Shown here: piece after piece, positions 15,469 to 25,167 of the stretch
Position numbering within the stretch: position 1 is the first letter of the stretch
How the letters are laid out: each line of letters begins with the position of its first letter
NCBI GenBank assembly: GCA_905233975.1
Contig: CAJOGD010000004.1
Coordinates: forward strand, 207,883-271,882
Direction of reading: 5' to 3'
DNA: 64,000 nt
DNA from: an uncultured Alphaproteobacteria bacterium
Lineage (GTDB): Bacteria; Pseudomonadota; Alphaproteobacteria; Rs-D84
Notes under the pieces: generated by a model
Databases searched by the model: none
What the model was told of the DNA's origin: nothing
Seen by the model: only the letters and a program-made list of their open reading frames with translations
Program-made: the position numbers and the translations under genes

Positions 15469-17520
15469 ATGAAGAAAGAACTGTTCGATTTTCTGACGAC
15501 GGACCTGCAATTCATTCGCGGGGTGGGACCGGTGTTGGCCGCGCGGTTCTTTGATTTATTGGGCAATCGGCGGATTTTGGATTTTTTGCTGCACATACCC
15601 GTTTATGTCAAGGAACGCGGTGTCATCGACAGTGTTGCGACCGCGATGCCGGGCGAAATTGTCACGACCATGGTTCGGGTAAAATCGCATAAAATTGGGC
15701 GCGCCTTTGGGCGCCGGCGCAGTCCAACGCGTATAACCTGTGTCGATAAAGTCGGTCAAACTGTGATTATTCAATTCTTTAATGCGAACTTTTTGGATTA
15801 TTGGTTGAAAAAATTGCCGATTGGCGAATGGCGCATGATAAGTGGAAAGTTAGAGCAATCCGCAACGCCCACAATCAATCACCCTGAATTTATCGAAGAA
15901 GTTCAAAACGCTGATAAAATCCCAAAGATTCAGGCGATTTATCGCGCGGGCGAAGGCATAACGCAAAAAACATTTACAAATATTCGGGACCAGGTTTTTG
16001 CCGCCCTGGCCGATAAAATCGTTGGCGCAGATGAACATTTGGTGGAATTTTTCGATGCGTTGCGCGTCGCGCATTATGCGCAAAGCAATGACGAGTTAAA
16101 ATCCACGTCTGATACGATTGTAAAGTTGGCGTATTTCGAACTGTTATCGCACCAGGTTGCGATTGCCGCGAATCGCCGCACACGCAAAGACGAACGGCAT
16201 CGGCGAACGCCGCGCGCAAAAAAATATGATTTGTTGCCGCGGTTCTATGAATCTTTGCCGTTTGATTTGACGGGCGCACAAAAACGCGCGGTTGATGAAA
16301 TTGCGCATGATATGGCGGGCGATTTTCCGATGATGCGCCTGGTCCAAGGTGATGTTGGTTGCGGCAAGACAATGGTTGCGATGGCGGCAACGGTGATGAT
16401 GGCCGAATTCGGCGCACAGACGGCGTTGCTTGCCCCGACGGATACTTTGGCCCAGCAACATTATGCGAAACTGAAACCGTTGTGTGAAAAATTGGGTTTG
16501 GTGTGTGATATTTTAACCGGTCGCGATAAAGGTGCCGCGCGGCGCGAAAAATTGATTTCGCTGCGTTCCGGGCGCACGCGGTTGGTTGTTGGCACGCACG
16601 CGCTTTTTTCCGACGATGTGGAATATAAAGATTTGGGCCTTGTTATAATTGATGAACAGCATCGATTCGGTGTGGCCCAGCGTGAGGCATTGCGGTCAAA
16701 AGGAAAAAATCCCGATGTTTTGGCACTTTCCGCGACGCCGATACCGCGCACGCTTTCCATGACGATTTACGGCGATATGGACGTTTCGATTATAAATGAA
16801 AAGCCCGCGGGCCGCATGCCGATAAAGACGACCAAGTTGCCAATTTCGCGTCTTGACGCACTGATTGATCGTTTGCGGGTTCAGGTGGTTAGTGGCGCCA
16901 AGGTGTTTTGGGTCTGTCCATTGGTTATGGATTCTGATGAATCCGACGCGACCGCGGCAATGCGTCGATATGATGAATTGCAAAAGGTTTTTACTTGCGT
17001 CGGTTTGGTGCATGGTCAAATGCCAAAGGACGAACGCGACAAAATTATGGCGGAATTTGCGCAGGCCAAGTCCGACATAAAAATTCTTGTTGCCACAACG
17101 GTCATAGAGGTTGGAATCGATGTTCCCGACGCGACGATAATCGTAATCGAAAATGCGGAACGGTTCGGGCTGGCCGCGTTGCACCAATTGCGTGGGCGTG
17201 TTGGACGTGGCGATGCGCAGTCTTTTTGTGTTTTGCTGTATGGTGATAATGTGTCGCCCGATGGGATTAAACGTCTTGATGTCCTGACCGAAACGGACGA
17301 CGGATTCGCAATCGCGGAACAAGATTTGATGATGCGCGGGGTTGGCGAACTTTTGGGGACGCGGCAAAGTGGGTGGATAAATTATCACTTTGTTGACTAT
17401 CGCGACCATAGAGATTTGTTCAAATTGGCGGCGCGGGCGGCGTCAGAGATGGCGGCGGTCGAACCATGGGTGAATGATTTGATGTTCATATTCGACCGCA
17501 CTTTAAAGATAGGTGTGTGA
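15469..17520 (+). CDS. recG: ATP-dependent DNA helicase RecG
   Basis: Cytosolic SF2 helicase of 683 aa that remodels branched DNA (forks, Holliday junctions). The N-terminal wedge/OB region has the usual GVGPVLAARF and DFLLHIPVYV segments. Walker A is GDVGCGKTM near residue 297, followed by motif Ia (ALLAPTDTLA), motif II (IIDEQHRFGV near 391), motif III (LALSATPIPRTL), motif V (TTVIEVGIDVPDA) and motif VI (QLRGRVGRG). Length is normal for the family. The stop overlaps the start of the M48 protease gene (TGATG), indicating an operon. Confidence 0.96.
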   Translation: MKKELFDFLTTDLQFIRGVGPVLAARFFDLLGNRRILDFLLHIPVYVKERGVIDSVATAMPGEIVTTMVRVKSHKIGRAFGRRRSPTRITCVDKVGQTVIIQFFNANFLDYWLKKLPIGEWRMISGKLEQSATPTINHPEFIEEVQNADKIPKIQAIYRAGEGITQKTFTNIRDQVFAALADKIVGADEHLVEFFDALRVAHYAQSNDELKSTSDTIVKLAYFELLSHQVAIAANRRTRKDERHRRTPRAKKYDLLPRFYESLPFDLTGAQKRAVDEIAHDMAGDFPMMRLVQGDVGCGKTMVAMAATVMMAEFGAQTALLAPTDTLAQQHYAKLKPLCEKLGLVCDILTGRDKGAARREKLISLRSGRTRLVVGTHALFSDDVEYKDLGLVIIDEQHRFGVAQREALRSKGKNPDVLALSATPIPRTLSMTIYGDMDVSIINEKPAGRMPIKTTKLPISRLDALIDRLRVQVVSGAKVFWVCPLVMDSDESDATAAMRRYDELQKVFTCVGLVHGQMPKDERDKIMAEFAQAKSDIKILVATTVIEVGIDVPDATIIVIENAERFGLAALHQLRGRVGRGDAQSFCVLLYGDNVSPDGIKRLDVLTETDDGFAIAEQDLMMRGVGELLGTRQSGWINYHFVDYRDHRDLFKLAARAASEMAAVEPWVNDLMFIFDRTLKIGV

Positions 17521-18821
17521 TGAAAAAAATTTTGATTTTTATCTTTGCGATTTTGTGTGCCTCGGCCCTGCGCGCGGAATCACTTATTAATGATACCGAA
17601 GTCGAATCGCTTTTGACCGAAATTGTCACGCCACTTGCGACCGCGGCCAAGATTTCACCGAATCGCATGCATATCTATCTTGTTGATGACGATGGTTTTA
17701 ATGCGTTTGTGATGGGCGGCGAAGATATTTATGTTTATACGGGGCTGCTAAAGCGTGTGACGACGCCGAATGCGTTGCGTGCGGTTGTTGCGCATGAATT
17801 GGGACATACACTTGGTGGGCATATGGCGCAATTGTCGGCGCAAATGGAAACGGAAATGCGGCGCGCAATGATTATTCAGGCATTGGGTGTGGGGCTTATG
17901 GTGCTTGGTGGAAATCCGTCGTTGGGGGCTGGGGTTATGGCGGGCGCAACGGGTGTTGCGCAACAATCGTTGTTGTCTTTTTCGCGCGACGAAGAACGTG
18001 TTGCGGACGATTTAGGATTTAAACTTATGGTCGAAGCGGGGTATAATCCAAATGGATTTATTGAAATATTTACGCAAATGAATGAAATGACTTCGCCAAT
18101 AGAATCGCGCGTGAATAAAAATTCTATTAATCACCCCGTCACCGCAGAACGGTTAAAAAACGTGCGTGAAAAATTGACGGATATAAAAAACGAAAATTTC
18201 AAAGACGATGACGCGGAAATGATAAAAAAATATGATTTGGTGCGCGCAAAGTTGGTTGGCTATTTGGACGATTCGTCGCGTATTAAAACGCTTTATCCAT
18301 ATTCTGATAAATCAGACGCGGCGATTTATGCGCGCGCGATTGCGAATATGCGGGGCGGAAATTTGGCCGCGGCGGCGGTCGGTACGCGGACGCTAATTGC
18401 GCGACAACCAAATAATCCATATTTTTATGAATTGCTTGGCGATATTGAATATCAATTTGGGCACTATGATGATAGTATTGCGGCGTATGAATATGCGGTT
18501 GGCCTGCGCAAAGATTCGCCCCAGATTGAAACCGCACTTGCACTTGTTTTATCGGAACGCGGAACGGATGCCGACCGCGCGCGTGCGATTGAACTTTGCC
18601 GGCATACGATTTTGCTTGAACCGCGGCCATTGGCATATTGGGTGTTGGCGCGTGCGTTTGGTGATGATGGCCGGGCCGATTGGGCGATGGCGGAATTTTA
18701 TACTATGCAGCGGCAACCGCAAAAGGCGCGGGAATACGCGCGGCGTGCCAAAACAAAACTTGCGCACGATTCGCCGGAATATATAAAGTCCGATGATATA
18801 TTGAATAAAAAGGTGGATTAA
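17520..18821 (+). CDS. M48-family periplasmic metalloprotease with TPR domain (BepA-like)
   Basis: Secreted zinc protease of 433 aa. The signal peptide is MKKILIFIFAILCASALRA. The zinc site HELGH begins near residue 92 and the third ligand lies in SRDEERVADDLG near residue 160. A helical TPR-like half follows (IKTLYPYSDKSDAAIYARA, YFYELLGDIEYQFGHYDDS and further repeats). This matches BepA/YfgC-type proteases, which take part in outer-membrane protein and LptD assembly or quality control. A GTG three bases earlier is possible, but ATG 17520 overlapping the recG stop is the better start. It converges with rph, and the two stop codons overlap by three bases. Confidence 0.9.
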   Translation: MKKILIFIFAILCASALRAESLINDTEVESLLTEIVTPLATAAKISPNRMHIYLVDDDGFNAFVMGGEDIYVYTGLLKRVTTPNALRAVVAHELGHTLGGHMAQLSAQMETEMRRAMIIQALGVGLMVLGGNPSLGAGVMAGATGVAQQSLLSFSRDEERVADDLGFKLMVEAGYNPNGFIEIFTQMNEMTSPIESRVNKNSINHPVTAERLKNVREKLTDIKNENFKDDDAEMIKKYDLVRAKLVGYLDDSSRIKTLYPYSDKSDAAIYARAIANMRGGNLAAAAVGTRTLIARQPNNPYFYELLGDIEYQFGHYDDSIAAYEYAVGLRKDSPQIETALALVLSERGTDADRARAIELCRHTILLEPRPLAYWVLARAFGDDGRADWAMAEFYTMQRQPQKAREYARRAKTKLAHDSPEYIKSDDILNKKVD

Positions 18822-19534
18822 TCCAAAACCTGTTTTTGCAAATCGATTAATTTTTTTGCGCCGGCCGCCGCCATGTCCATAATTTCACCAAGTTGCGATT
18901 TATCAAATGGGTGCTGTTCGCCGGTGGATTGAACCTCTATAAATCGGCCGTCTTCGGCAATAACAAAGTTCGCGTCCATTTCGGCATCGCGATCTTCCGT
19001 ATAATCAAGGTCCAAAATCAATTCGCCATTCCAAATGCCCGCACTTACCGCCGCGATATGTTCGCGAATCGGGTTTTCGGTAATATGTTCGTTTTGAATC
19101 ATCCAACGCACCGCTAAACTTAACGCGACAAATGCGCCGGTTATCGCGGCACAGCGCGTTCCACCGTCCGCCTGAATTACATCGCAATCAATGTATATTG
19201 TATGTTTGCCAAGTAATTCCATATCAACAACACTGCGCAGGGCGCGCCCAATCAGACGTGAAATTTCCGTACTGCGTTTATCATTCATTAGCGATTCGCG
19301 TGATTTGCGTGCATCGGTTGCGCGGGGCAGCATAGAATAGTCCGCCGTTACCCAACCGCCGGTTTTATGTTGCATGCGTTTCCATACCGGTTGATTAAAA
19401 TCGACAGATGCGGTGCATAAAATTTGTGTCCCACCAATTTTTATTAGGCATGAACCTTCGGCCCATTTATTGACGGCCGTTTCCATTGATACAGGCCGCA
19501 TTTGGCCGGATTTACGCAATGATGGACGCAACAT
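18818..19534 (-). CDS. rph: Ribonuclease PH
   Basis: Phosphorolytic 3'-5' exoribonuclease of 238 aa that trims tRNA 3' ends, active as a hexamer. The family start MLRPSLRKSGQMRPV and the segments ILCTASVD, GWVTADYSMLPRAT, RLIGRALRSVVDM, DCDVIQADGGTRCAAITGA and VSAGIWNGELILDLDYTED are all present. AAAGG precedes ATG 19534; the open frame further upstream is not conserved. Length is normal. It ends within the stop codon of the convergent M48 gene, and a divergent promoter for the 19723 gene lies beyond its start. Confidence 0.96.
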   Translation of the reverse strand: MLRPSLRKSGQMRPVSMETAVNKWAEGSCLIKIGGTQILCTASVDFNQPVWKRMQHKTGGWVTADYSMLPRATDARKSRESLMNDKRSTEISRLIGRALRSVVDMELLGKHTIYIDCDVIQADGGTRCAAITGAFVALSLAVRWMIQNEHITENPIREHIAAVSAGIWNGELILDLDYTEDRDAEMDANFVIAEDGRFIEVQSTGEQHPFDKSQLGEIMDMAAAGAKKLIDLQKQVLD

Positions 19535-19602
19535 TTTATAACCTTTGTAATCATTCGTGTGGGGATAAGTATATAAAAATGATTTTAGATTGCAATTTTT
19601 TC

Positions 19603-19632
19603 TTGTTTTAAAAACCCGATTCGTGATAGAAT
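19603..19632 (+). promoter_or_regulatory. Promoter of the short family member
   Basis: TTGTTT and TAGAAT with 18-bp spacing and TGA before the -10, the same geometry as the promoters of the structured RNAs, but no type A or B RNA follows. Confidence 0.65.
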
Positions 19633-19722
19633 GCGTTCGAACCAAAAGACACAATTAGTTTTCGGCACTGTGTACGCGCGGTGTGGCGGAAACGACAGCA
19701 ACAAATAAAAGGGAGGAAAAAA

Positions 19723-20346
19723 ATGCGTATTGGCAATTTGTTTTTGTGTGGGGTGTATGCGGTGGCGATTAGTGGCGCAACATTTGCGGCCATGGCGGCG
19801 GGCGATGATGCGGCCGATCGTAAAAAGGTGACATCGCAATACTATGTTGATGAAAAGTTGAAATTAAAACAGCCGGAAATGAGTGGTACCAATGGCCGGG
19901 TTGTTATGTATCCAACTTCGTATGATATTGATGAAACGGCGCAGATTGGAACCCCTGGGGAAAAGCCGGTAGCCGAAGCGCTTAGCGGGTCGGGTGTTAC
20001 CGATAATGATTTGCCGAATGTTGGTGCGGTCAGAGCGGGGTTAGAAGATAAACAAGATAAACTTAGTGGAACAAACGGTTATGTGGTCACGTATCGTAAT
20101 GTCGGTGATAGTGGCGAACAATTAAAAGGTAACCCAATATATAACCCAAGTGCGAACTATAACGCGGATGGTAGTTATAGTAAAAAGAATAAAGATGGTG
20201 TGATTCAGGCAAACCATGCCAATCCCGCCATTGCAAGGGGTTTGAACGCACATTTAACCCCGGATACCAACCAACAGGGGCCTGGGGGTGTAAATTGGCT
20301 TTATACTATTAGAACCGAGGTGGACGGTACAGATTATACAAGGTAA
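19723..20346 (+). CDS. Short, divergent relative of the variable surface-protein family (207 aa)
   Basis: Secreted protein that mirrors the constant module segment by segment. A signal peptide (MRIGNLFLCGVYAVAISGA, then TFAAMAAGDDAADRKKVTS) is followed by YYVDEKLKLK, then DLPNVGAVRAGLEDKQDKL, GTNGYVVTYRNV, NPAIARGLNAHL and WLYTIR. These correspond to AADRKTATSLKYV, SLPMVGGVNTKLNQKQDDI, NDHTAVTYTG, AALKNGL and WLYTIHN of the large copies. It stops about a dozen residues after WLYTIR, exactly where the variable domain of the others begins. GGGAGG precedes ATG 19723. It may be an ancestral or stand-alone form, or one that lost its variable domain; a partner subunit role is possible. Confidence 0.75.
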   Translation: MRIGNLFLCGVYAVAISGATFAAMAAGDDAADRKKVTSQYYVDEKLKLKQPEMSGTNGRVVMYPTSYDIDETAQIGTPGEKPVAEALSGSGVTDNDLPNVGAVRAGLEDKQDKLSGTNGYVVTYRNVGDSGEQLKGNPIYNPSANYNADGSYSKKNKDGVIQANHANPAIARGLNAHLTPDTNQQGPGGVNWLYTIRTEVDGTDYTR

Positions 20347-20379
20347 TCCGTAAAGTTATCGCTCTTTTTCTTTAGACAG

Positions 20380-20404
20380 TACCGGCGCATGCCGGTATTT
20401 TTTT
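20380..20404 (+). terminator. Terminator after the short family member
   Basis: TACCGGC-GCAT-GCCGGTA hairpin followed by a long T run. Confidence 0.85.
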
Positions 20405-20436
20405 ACGTTATGTTGGTGGGCTTGACGGATTGATAC

Positions 20437-20465
20437 TTGCTTTTATTTTGTGTTTGCACTATGAT
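20437..20465 (+). promoter_or_regulatory. nifJ promoter
   Basis: TTGCTT and TATGAT with 17-bp spacing, about 40 nt before the nifJ start codon, which has a GGGGA ribosome-binding site. Confidence 0.6.
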
Positions 20466-20502
20466 TCGGCGACATAAAACTTTATACCAAGGGGATTAAG
20501 AT

Positions 20503-23500
20503 ATGGCAAATTTAATTGTTGATGGTAATTGGGCGGCGGCGGATGTCGCGTATCGGTGTGTGGATTTTGCGGCGATTTATCCAATCACCCCCAGCAGTAC
20601 TATGGGCGAACTTGCGGACGAATGGTCGTTCCAGCACAAGAAAAATATATGGGGTGCAATTCCACAGATAATCGAAATGGAATCCGAAGGTGGCGCGGCG
20701 GGCGCGATGCATGGTGCACTGCAGATGGGGGCGCTTTCCACCACATTTACCGCGTCCCAGGGATTATTGTTGATGATTCCAAATATGTATAAAATTGCGG
20801 GTGAACAAACGCCATTTGTTATGCATGTTGCGGCGCGGGCATTGGCGACACACGCGCTGTCGATTTTTGGCGACCACAGTGATGTTATGGCGGTGCGGTC
20901 AACTGGGTTCGCGTTGCTGTCGTCGCATAATGTGCAACAGGCGCACGATATGGCTGCGATTGCGCATGCGGCAACAATTCGCGCGCGCGTGCCGTTTTTG
21001 CATTTCTTTGACGGGTTCCGCACAAGTCACGAAGAATCGCGCTTAAACCGTATTGACGATGATGTTTTGCGCAAAATGATTCCCGAAGATGTGGTTGCGC
21101 GGTATCATGCATCGGGTATGAATCCCGACAACCCAACGGTTCGTGGAACGGCGCAAAATCCCGATGTTTATTTTCAGGGGCGCGAGGCGGCAAATGAACT
21201 GTATGCGGCGACACCGAAAATAGTGGCCGAATGCATGGAAGAATTTGCGAACCTTACGGGGCGTAAATATGGACTTGTCGAATATGTCGGCGATAAAAAT
21301 GCGGAAAATGTAATTGTTGCGCTTGGGTCGGCATGTGAAACGATTGAAGAAACAATTGCGCATTTGCCGGGTGGATTTGGACTCGTTAAAATTCATCTTT
21401 ATCGGCCATTTCCGGTCGATGCGTTCTTGGCCGCGTTGCCAAAGACGGTGCGGCAAATTGCGGTGCTGGACCGTACAAAAGAACCCGGTGCGGTTGGTGA
21501 GCCACTTTATGTAGATGTCAAATCCGTTGTGGGCGATAGGGCGGCGGTGTTTGGTGGACGCTATGGTTTGGGATCCAAAGAATTTAAGCCGCGTGATGTG
21601 GCCGCCGTATTTGAAAATATGAAGCGTAAAACACTGCACCATAATTTTACCGTTGGAATTGATGACGATTTAACGGGGCTGTCGTTAAAAACCGATCCGG
21701 CATTTTCGATTGAAGATCCGAATTTCAAGACCGCGATTTTATACGGCATCGGCAGTGATGGAACCGTTGGTGCGGTGAAAAATATTGTAAAAATTGTTGG
21801 GGAAAATTCTGATTTGTATCCGCAATCTTATGCGGTGTATGATTCGAAAAAGTCCGGTGGACTTACCGCGTCGCATATTCGGTTTTCCGACAAACCAATT
21901 CAAAGTCAATATTTGGTAGAGGTTGCGGATTTCATAAGTGTTTCAAACTTTATGATTGCCCAGCGTTTTGATGTGTTTCGTGGCCTGCGTGCCGGAGGGG
22001 TGGTTATGATAAATACGTCGATGGCCCCGGATGTGGCGTTCGCGAATTTACCCCGCGCGGTCCAGGAACATTTGATGCGGATTCGTGCGAATGTGTATTT
22101 CTTGGACGCGAATGGCGCGGCGGCGGAATTGGGATTGGGCAATAGAATCAATACATTTATCATGCTGAATTTCTTTAATTTAACAAAAGTTATTGATCCG
22201 GCCGTTGCCGCGGAATCCGCCAAGACCGCGATTGAAAAAACGTACAAGAAAAAAGGCATGGACGTCGTTCAGGCAAATTGGGCGGCGGTGGATAGTGCGG
22301 CGAAATATTTGCGGCATTTTGATATGCCGTCGTCGGTGTCGAATTTTGCACCGGACTTTGTGCCGGCGATGACGGCGGACGCGCCAAATATAATTGCGGG
22401 AACACTTGGCGAAATGGCGGCTGGGCGTGGCGACGCGATTCCGGTGTCGCGATTCCGGGTTGGCTCTGAGTTTGGCGCGGGCCAGTATCCGGTTGGAACG
22501 TCAAAATATGAAAAGCGTGCGGTTGCAACGCGCGTCGCAAAGTGCGATTTGGAAAAATGTATTCAGTGTGGACGGTGTTCTATGCTCTGTCCGCATGCGG
22601 CGATTCGTATCAAGGCACTGACCCCTGATCAGGTGGACGCCGCAAGGGCGCGCGGTGTGACGGTTGTTCCGATGAAAACGCCGGAACTGGGGCCGGATAT
22701 GTATTTCACAATCGCGATTTCGCCGGCGGATTGTACGGGGTGCGGACTGTGCGTGAAAAATTGTCCGGTGGGTGCACTGGCCATGGTTGATGCAAATTCT
22801 GATGACCAGCGGGCATTTGACGAAACGGTAAAGTTGCCGGACACGCCGCGCGAAAAATTGAACCTGAATTTGCCAAAGCACATCGAACTGTTGCCACATT
22901 ATTTTGAATTCCCGGGCGCGTGCGCGGGCTGTGGCGAAACGCCATATATCAAAATGATGGCGCATTTGTTCGGTGACCACATGGTGGTTGCGAATGCGAC
23001 GGGGTGTTCTTCGATTTATGGCGCGAATTTGCCGACGACACCATGGACATGCGATGCAAACGGGCGCGGGCCGGCGTGGTCAAATTCGCTGTTCGAAGAT
23101 AATGCCGAATATGGGCTTGGCATGCGGGTTGCATTGAATCAACGTCGTGATATGCTGCGTGGGTTGCTGTTTGAATTGGGTGTGGAAAATGTTGAAGAAA
23201 TCTTTGCGGAAACAGATATCGAAAAACAACGCGCAATCAAAAATGATTTGGCAAAGAAATTGGAAAAAATTGATTCGCCGGATGCGCGACTCGCGATAAG
23301 TATGCTTGGCGACGTTGTGCAGAAATCTGTTTGGATTGTTGGTGGCGACGGTTGGGCGTATGATATTGGATATGGCGGATTGGATCATGTTTTGCACAGT
23401 GGCGAAAATGTGAATATTTTGGTGCTTGATACCGAAGGGTATTCGAACACCGGTGGCCAGCAATCCAAGGCGACGCCGTTCGGTGCAAGTATGAAATTCG

Positions 23501-24003
23501 CAATCGGTGGAAAAAATCACGCAAAGAAAGATTTGGGTATGATTGCGATGATGTCGGGTGCGTATGTCGCGCAAATTGCGATTGGTGCGAACCCGGTTCA
23601 GGCAGCACGCGCCTTTCGCGAGGCGGAATCTTTCAACGGCCCGTCAATAATACTTGCGTATGCGCCATGTATTGCACATGGGTTTGCGCTACAGAACGGC
23701 CCCGAACACCAAATGCAAATGGTGAATACGGGTGCGTGGCCGCTGTATCGGTTTGATCCGCGTCTGATTGTCGAAGGGCACAATCCGTTGGTGATGGATT
23801 CAAATGTGGATAATTTGGCGCCATTGGAAGACTTCCTTAAGACCGAAACGCGGTTTGGTGCGGCGCGGGCGGCAAATCCGAACTTTGATAAATTGGTCGA
23901 ATATGCCAAGGAAAATAACGAGTATCGCACGCAACTGAAAAAATACATCGCGCACTTTGCAATGATGCAGGCGAATACGGTCAAAGAAAACGGCGAGGGA
24001 TAG
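20503..24003 (+). CDS. nifJ: Pyruvate:ferredoxin (flavodoxin) oxidoreductase
   Basis: Single-chain 2-oxoacid oxidoreductase of 1166 aa that oxidises pyruvate with CoA to acetyl-CoA and CO2 and reduces ferredoxin or flavodoxin. The N-terminal domain has YPITPSSTMGELADEW, and a gamma-type domain follows. Two [4Fe-4S] motifs are CIQCGRCSMLCPH (about residue 688) and CTGCGLCVKNCP (about 747). The proximal-cluster cysteines begin in CAGCGETPY (about 807). The thiamine diphosphate site is GGDGWAYDIGYGGLDH with downstream NTGGQQSKATP. Length matches the fused homodimeric enzymes. The enzyme is oxygen-sensitive and indicates fermentative anaerobic pyruvate metabolism. It appears monocistronic. Confidence 0.97.
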   Translation: MANLIVDGNWAAADVAYRCVDFAAIYPITPSSTMGELADEWSFQHKKNIWGAIPQIIEMESEGGAAGAMHGALQMGALSTTFTASQGLLLMIPNMYKIAGEQTPFVMHVAARALATHALSIFGDHSDVMAVRSTGFALLSSHNVQQAHDMAAIAHAATIRARVPFLHFFDGFRTSHEESRLNRIDDDVLRKMIPEDVVARYHASGMNPDNPTVRGTAQNPDVYFQGREAANELYAATPKIVAECMEEFANLTGRKYGLVEYVGDKNAENVIVALGSACETIEETIAHLPGGFGLVKIHLYRPFPVDAFLAALPKTVRQIAVLDRTKEPGAVGEPLYVDVKSVVGDRAAVFGGRYGLGSKEFKPRDVAAVFENMKRKTLHHNFTVGIDDDLTGLSLKTDPAFSIEDPNFKTAILYGIGSDGTVGAVKNIVKIVGENSDLYPQSYAVYDSKKSGGLTASHIRFSDKPIQSQYLVEVADFISVSNFMIAQRFDVFRGLRAGGVVMINTSMAPDVAFANLPRAVQEHLMRIRANVYFLDANGAAAELGLGNRINTFIMLNFFNLTKVIDPAVAAESAKTAIEKTYKKKGMDVVQANWAAVDSAAKYLRHFDMPSSVSNFAPDFVPAMTADAPNIIAGTLGEMAAGRGDAIPVSRFRVGSEFGAGQYPVGTSKYEKRAVATRVAKCDLEKCIQCGRCSMLCPHAAIRIKALTPDQVDAARARGVTVVPMKTPELGPDMYFTIAISPADCTGCGLCVKNCPVGALAMVDANSDDQRAFDETVKLPDTPREKLNLNLPKHIELLPHYFEFPGACAGCGETPYIKMMAHLFGDHMVVANATGCSSIYGANLPTTPWTCDANGRGPAWSNSLFEDNAEYGLGMRVALNQRRDMLRGLLFELGVENVEEIFAETDIEKQRAIKNDLAKKLEKIDSPDARLAISMLGDVVQKSVWIVGGDGWAYDIGYGGLDHVLHSGENVNILVLDTEGYSNTGGQQSKATPFGASMKFAIGGKNHAKKDLGMIAMMSGAYVAQIAIGANPVQAARAFREAESFNGPSIILAYAPCIAHGFALQNGPEHQMQMVNTGAWPLYRFDPRLIVEGHNPLVMDSNVDNLAPLEDFLKTETRFGAARAANPNFDKLVEYAKENNEYRTQLKKYIAHFAMMQANTVKENGEG

Positions 24004-24092
24004 TTATTTATGGCGTTTGAAGCGTTTGAAAAAAGCATTGCAAAAAATGAAAAAACAGTTAGAATGAACATGTTACCAAGAGGAGTCATAAG

Positions 24093-25142
24093 ATGAAAAA
24101 AATAATTTTGCTTTTATTGTGTGTTGTGATGTCTGCGTGCGGGCCTAAGGGCCGTCAACACGCGTATGTTTTGCCGGATAATGTAGAAAGCAAGGTAGAA
24201 TCTTTGCAGTTAGATTTGGCCAGGGCGCCAAAAGCGAAAAAGGTTCTTGCTGATGAGGACAGGCCATTACAGGAGTTGTTTGAAAAATCAGAATTACGAA
24301 TTGTGAATGACAACTTTCGTGTCCGTGTGCCACCAGAATTGGTAGAAAAATACAATGCAGGGGGCTATAAGGCAAAGTTGGGATTATTACACGCCGGTAT
24401 CATAGATGAATTGTTATCTGTTTTTGACGGTTTCTTCGATAACAAGCCTATTTTTTATACGTACATTATTCCAGAGGATATGAGTAAAAAGTATGCCGGC
24501 CATCCAATTCCAGGGTTTGATGACGATGGGTTTAGTATGGCATATGGTACGTGGCCAGGTGGCGAAGCTTGGCTTGATTATATTCCGGTTCGTATCAATA
24601 TTATGCATGAGTATGCACATTTGATTCAGGAAAACTTTAATGCATCAAAACATGAATTGTTCACCGAAGGGTTCGCAGATGTTGTGCCGTTGTATATTTT
24701 GGGTTATGAATCAAAATATCCAGAATATGTACAACGTGTTGCCGATACAGAAATTTATTCTGTAAATGATTTGCTTGCAAAAGTAGATATGTATGAAAAC
24801 GATGCGCCCGATGAAATATGCAGTTTTCGAAAAACATATATTTCGTCATATGCCTTGGTTCGGACAATTTTGGAAAAGATAGAAGAAAAATTTGATATGA
24901 CGAAAGAAGAGGCGGTTAAGTTATACCTGAATATATATGCGATGAGCCCAGAGACAAATCAGGAAAAACTTGGACCAAATCCAGATAAAAATAGTAAGGA
25001 ATGGGAAGAAGCCCGGGTCCAAGATAGCCGCGTGTTGATTGAAAATTTTGCGAGATTGTTAGATATGGATGCGGACAAATTGCTTAATACAACCGAATAT
25101 CAACAGGAAGTATTGCAAGAAATAAGAAAACTGTCGGAATAA
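24093..25142 (+). CDS. Lipoprotein with gluzincin-type HEXXH metallopeptidase domain
   Basis: A 349-aa lipoprotein: the signal peptide ends in a lipobox (VVMSAC, Cys near 16). The first 35 mature residues (HAYVLPDNVESKVESL) resemble the equivalent stretch of the next gene (RGYVFPDDLETQVASI). The central part carries HEYAH near residue 172 and, 15 residues after it, FTEGFADVVP, the HExxH plus Glu arrangement of gluzincin zinc peptidases. The C-terminal part is helical. AGAGGAG precedes the ATG. I do not know a named family for the whole protein. It is followed at 25 nt by the BamE-like lipoprotein, so both are probably cotranscribed and act at the outer membrane. Confidence 0.75.
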   Translation: MKKIILLLLCVVMSACGPKGRQHAYVLPDNVESKVESLQLDLARAPKAKKVLADEDRPLQELFEKSELRIVNDNFRVRVPPELVEKYNAGGYKAKLGLLHAGIIDELLSVFDGFFDNKPIFYTYIIPEDMSKKYAGHPIPGFDDDGFSMAYGTWPGGEAWLDYIPVRINIMHEYAHLIQENFNASKHELFTEGFADVVPLYILGYESKYPEYVQRVADTEIYSVNDLLAKVDMYENDAPDEICSFRKTYISSYALVRTILEKIEEKFDMTKEEAVKLYLNIYAMSPETNQEKLGPNPDKNSKEWEEARVQDSRVLIENFARLLDMDADKLLNTTEYQQEVLQEIRKLSE

Positions 25143-25167
25143 ATATGCCACCAGGGGGAGACAAAAG

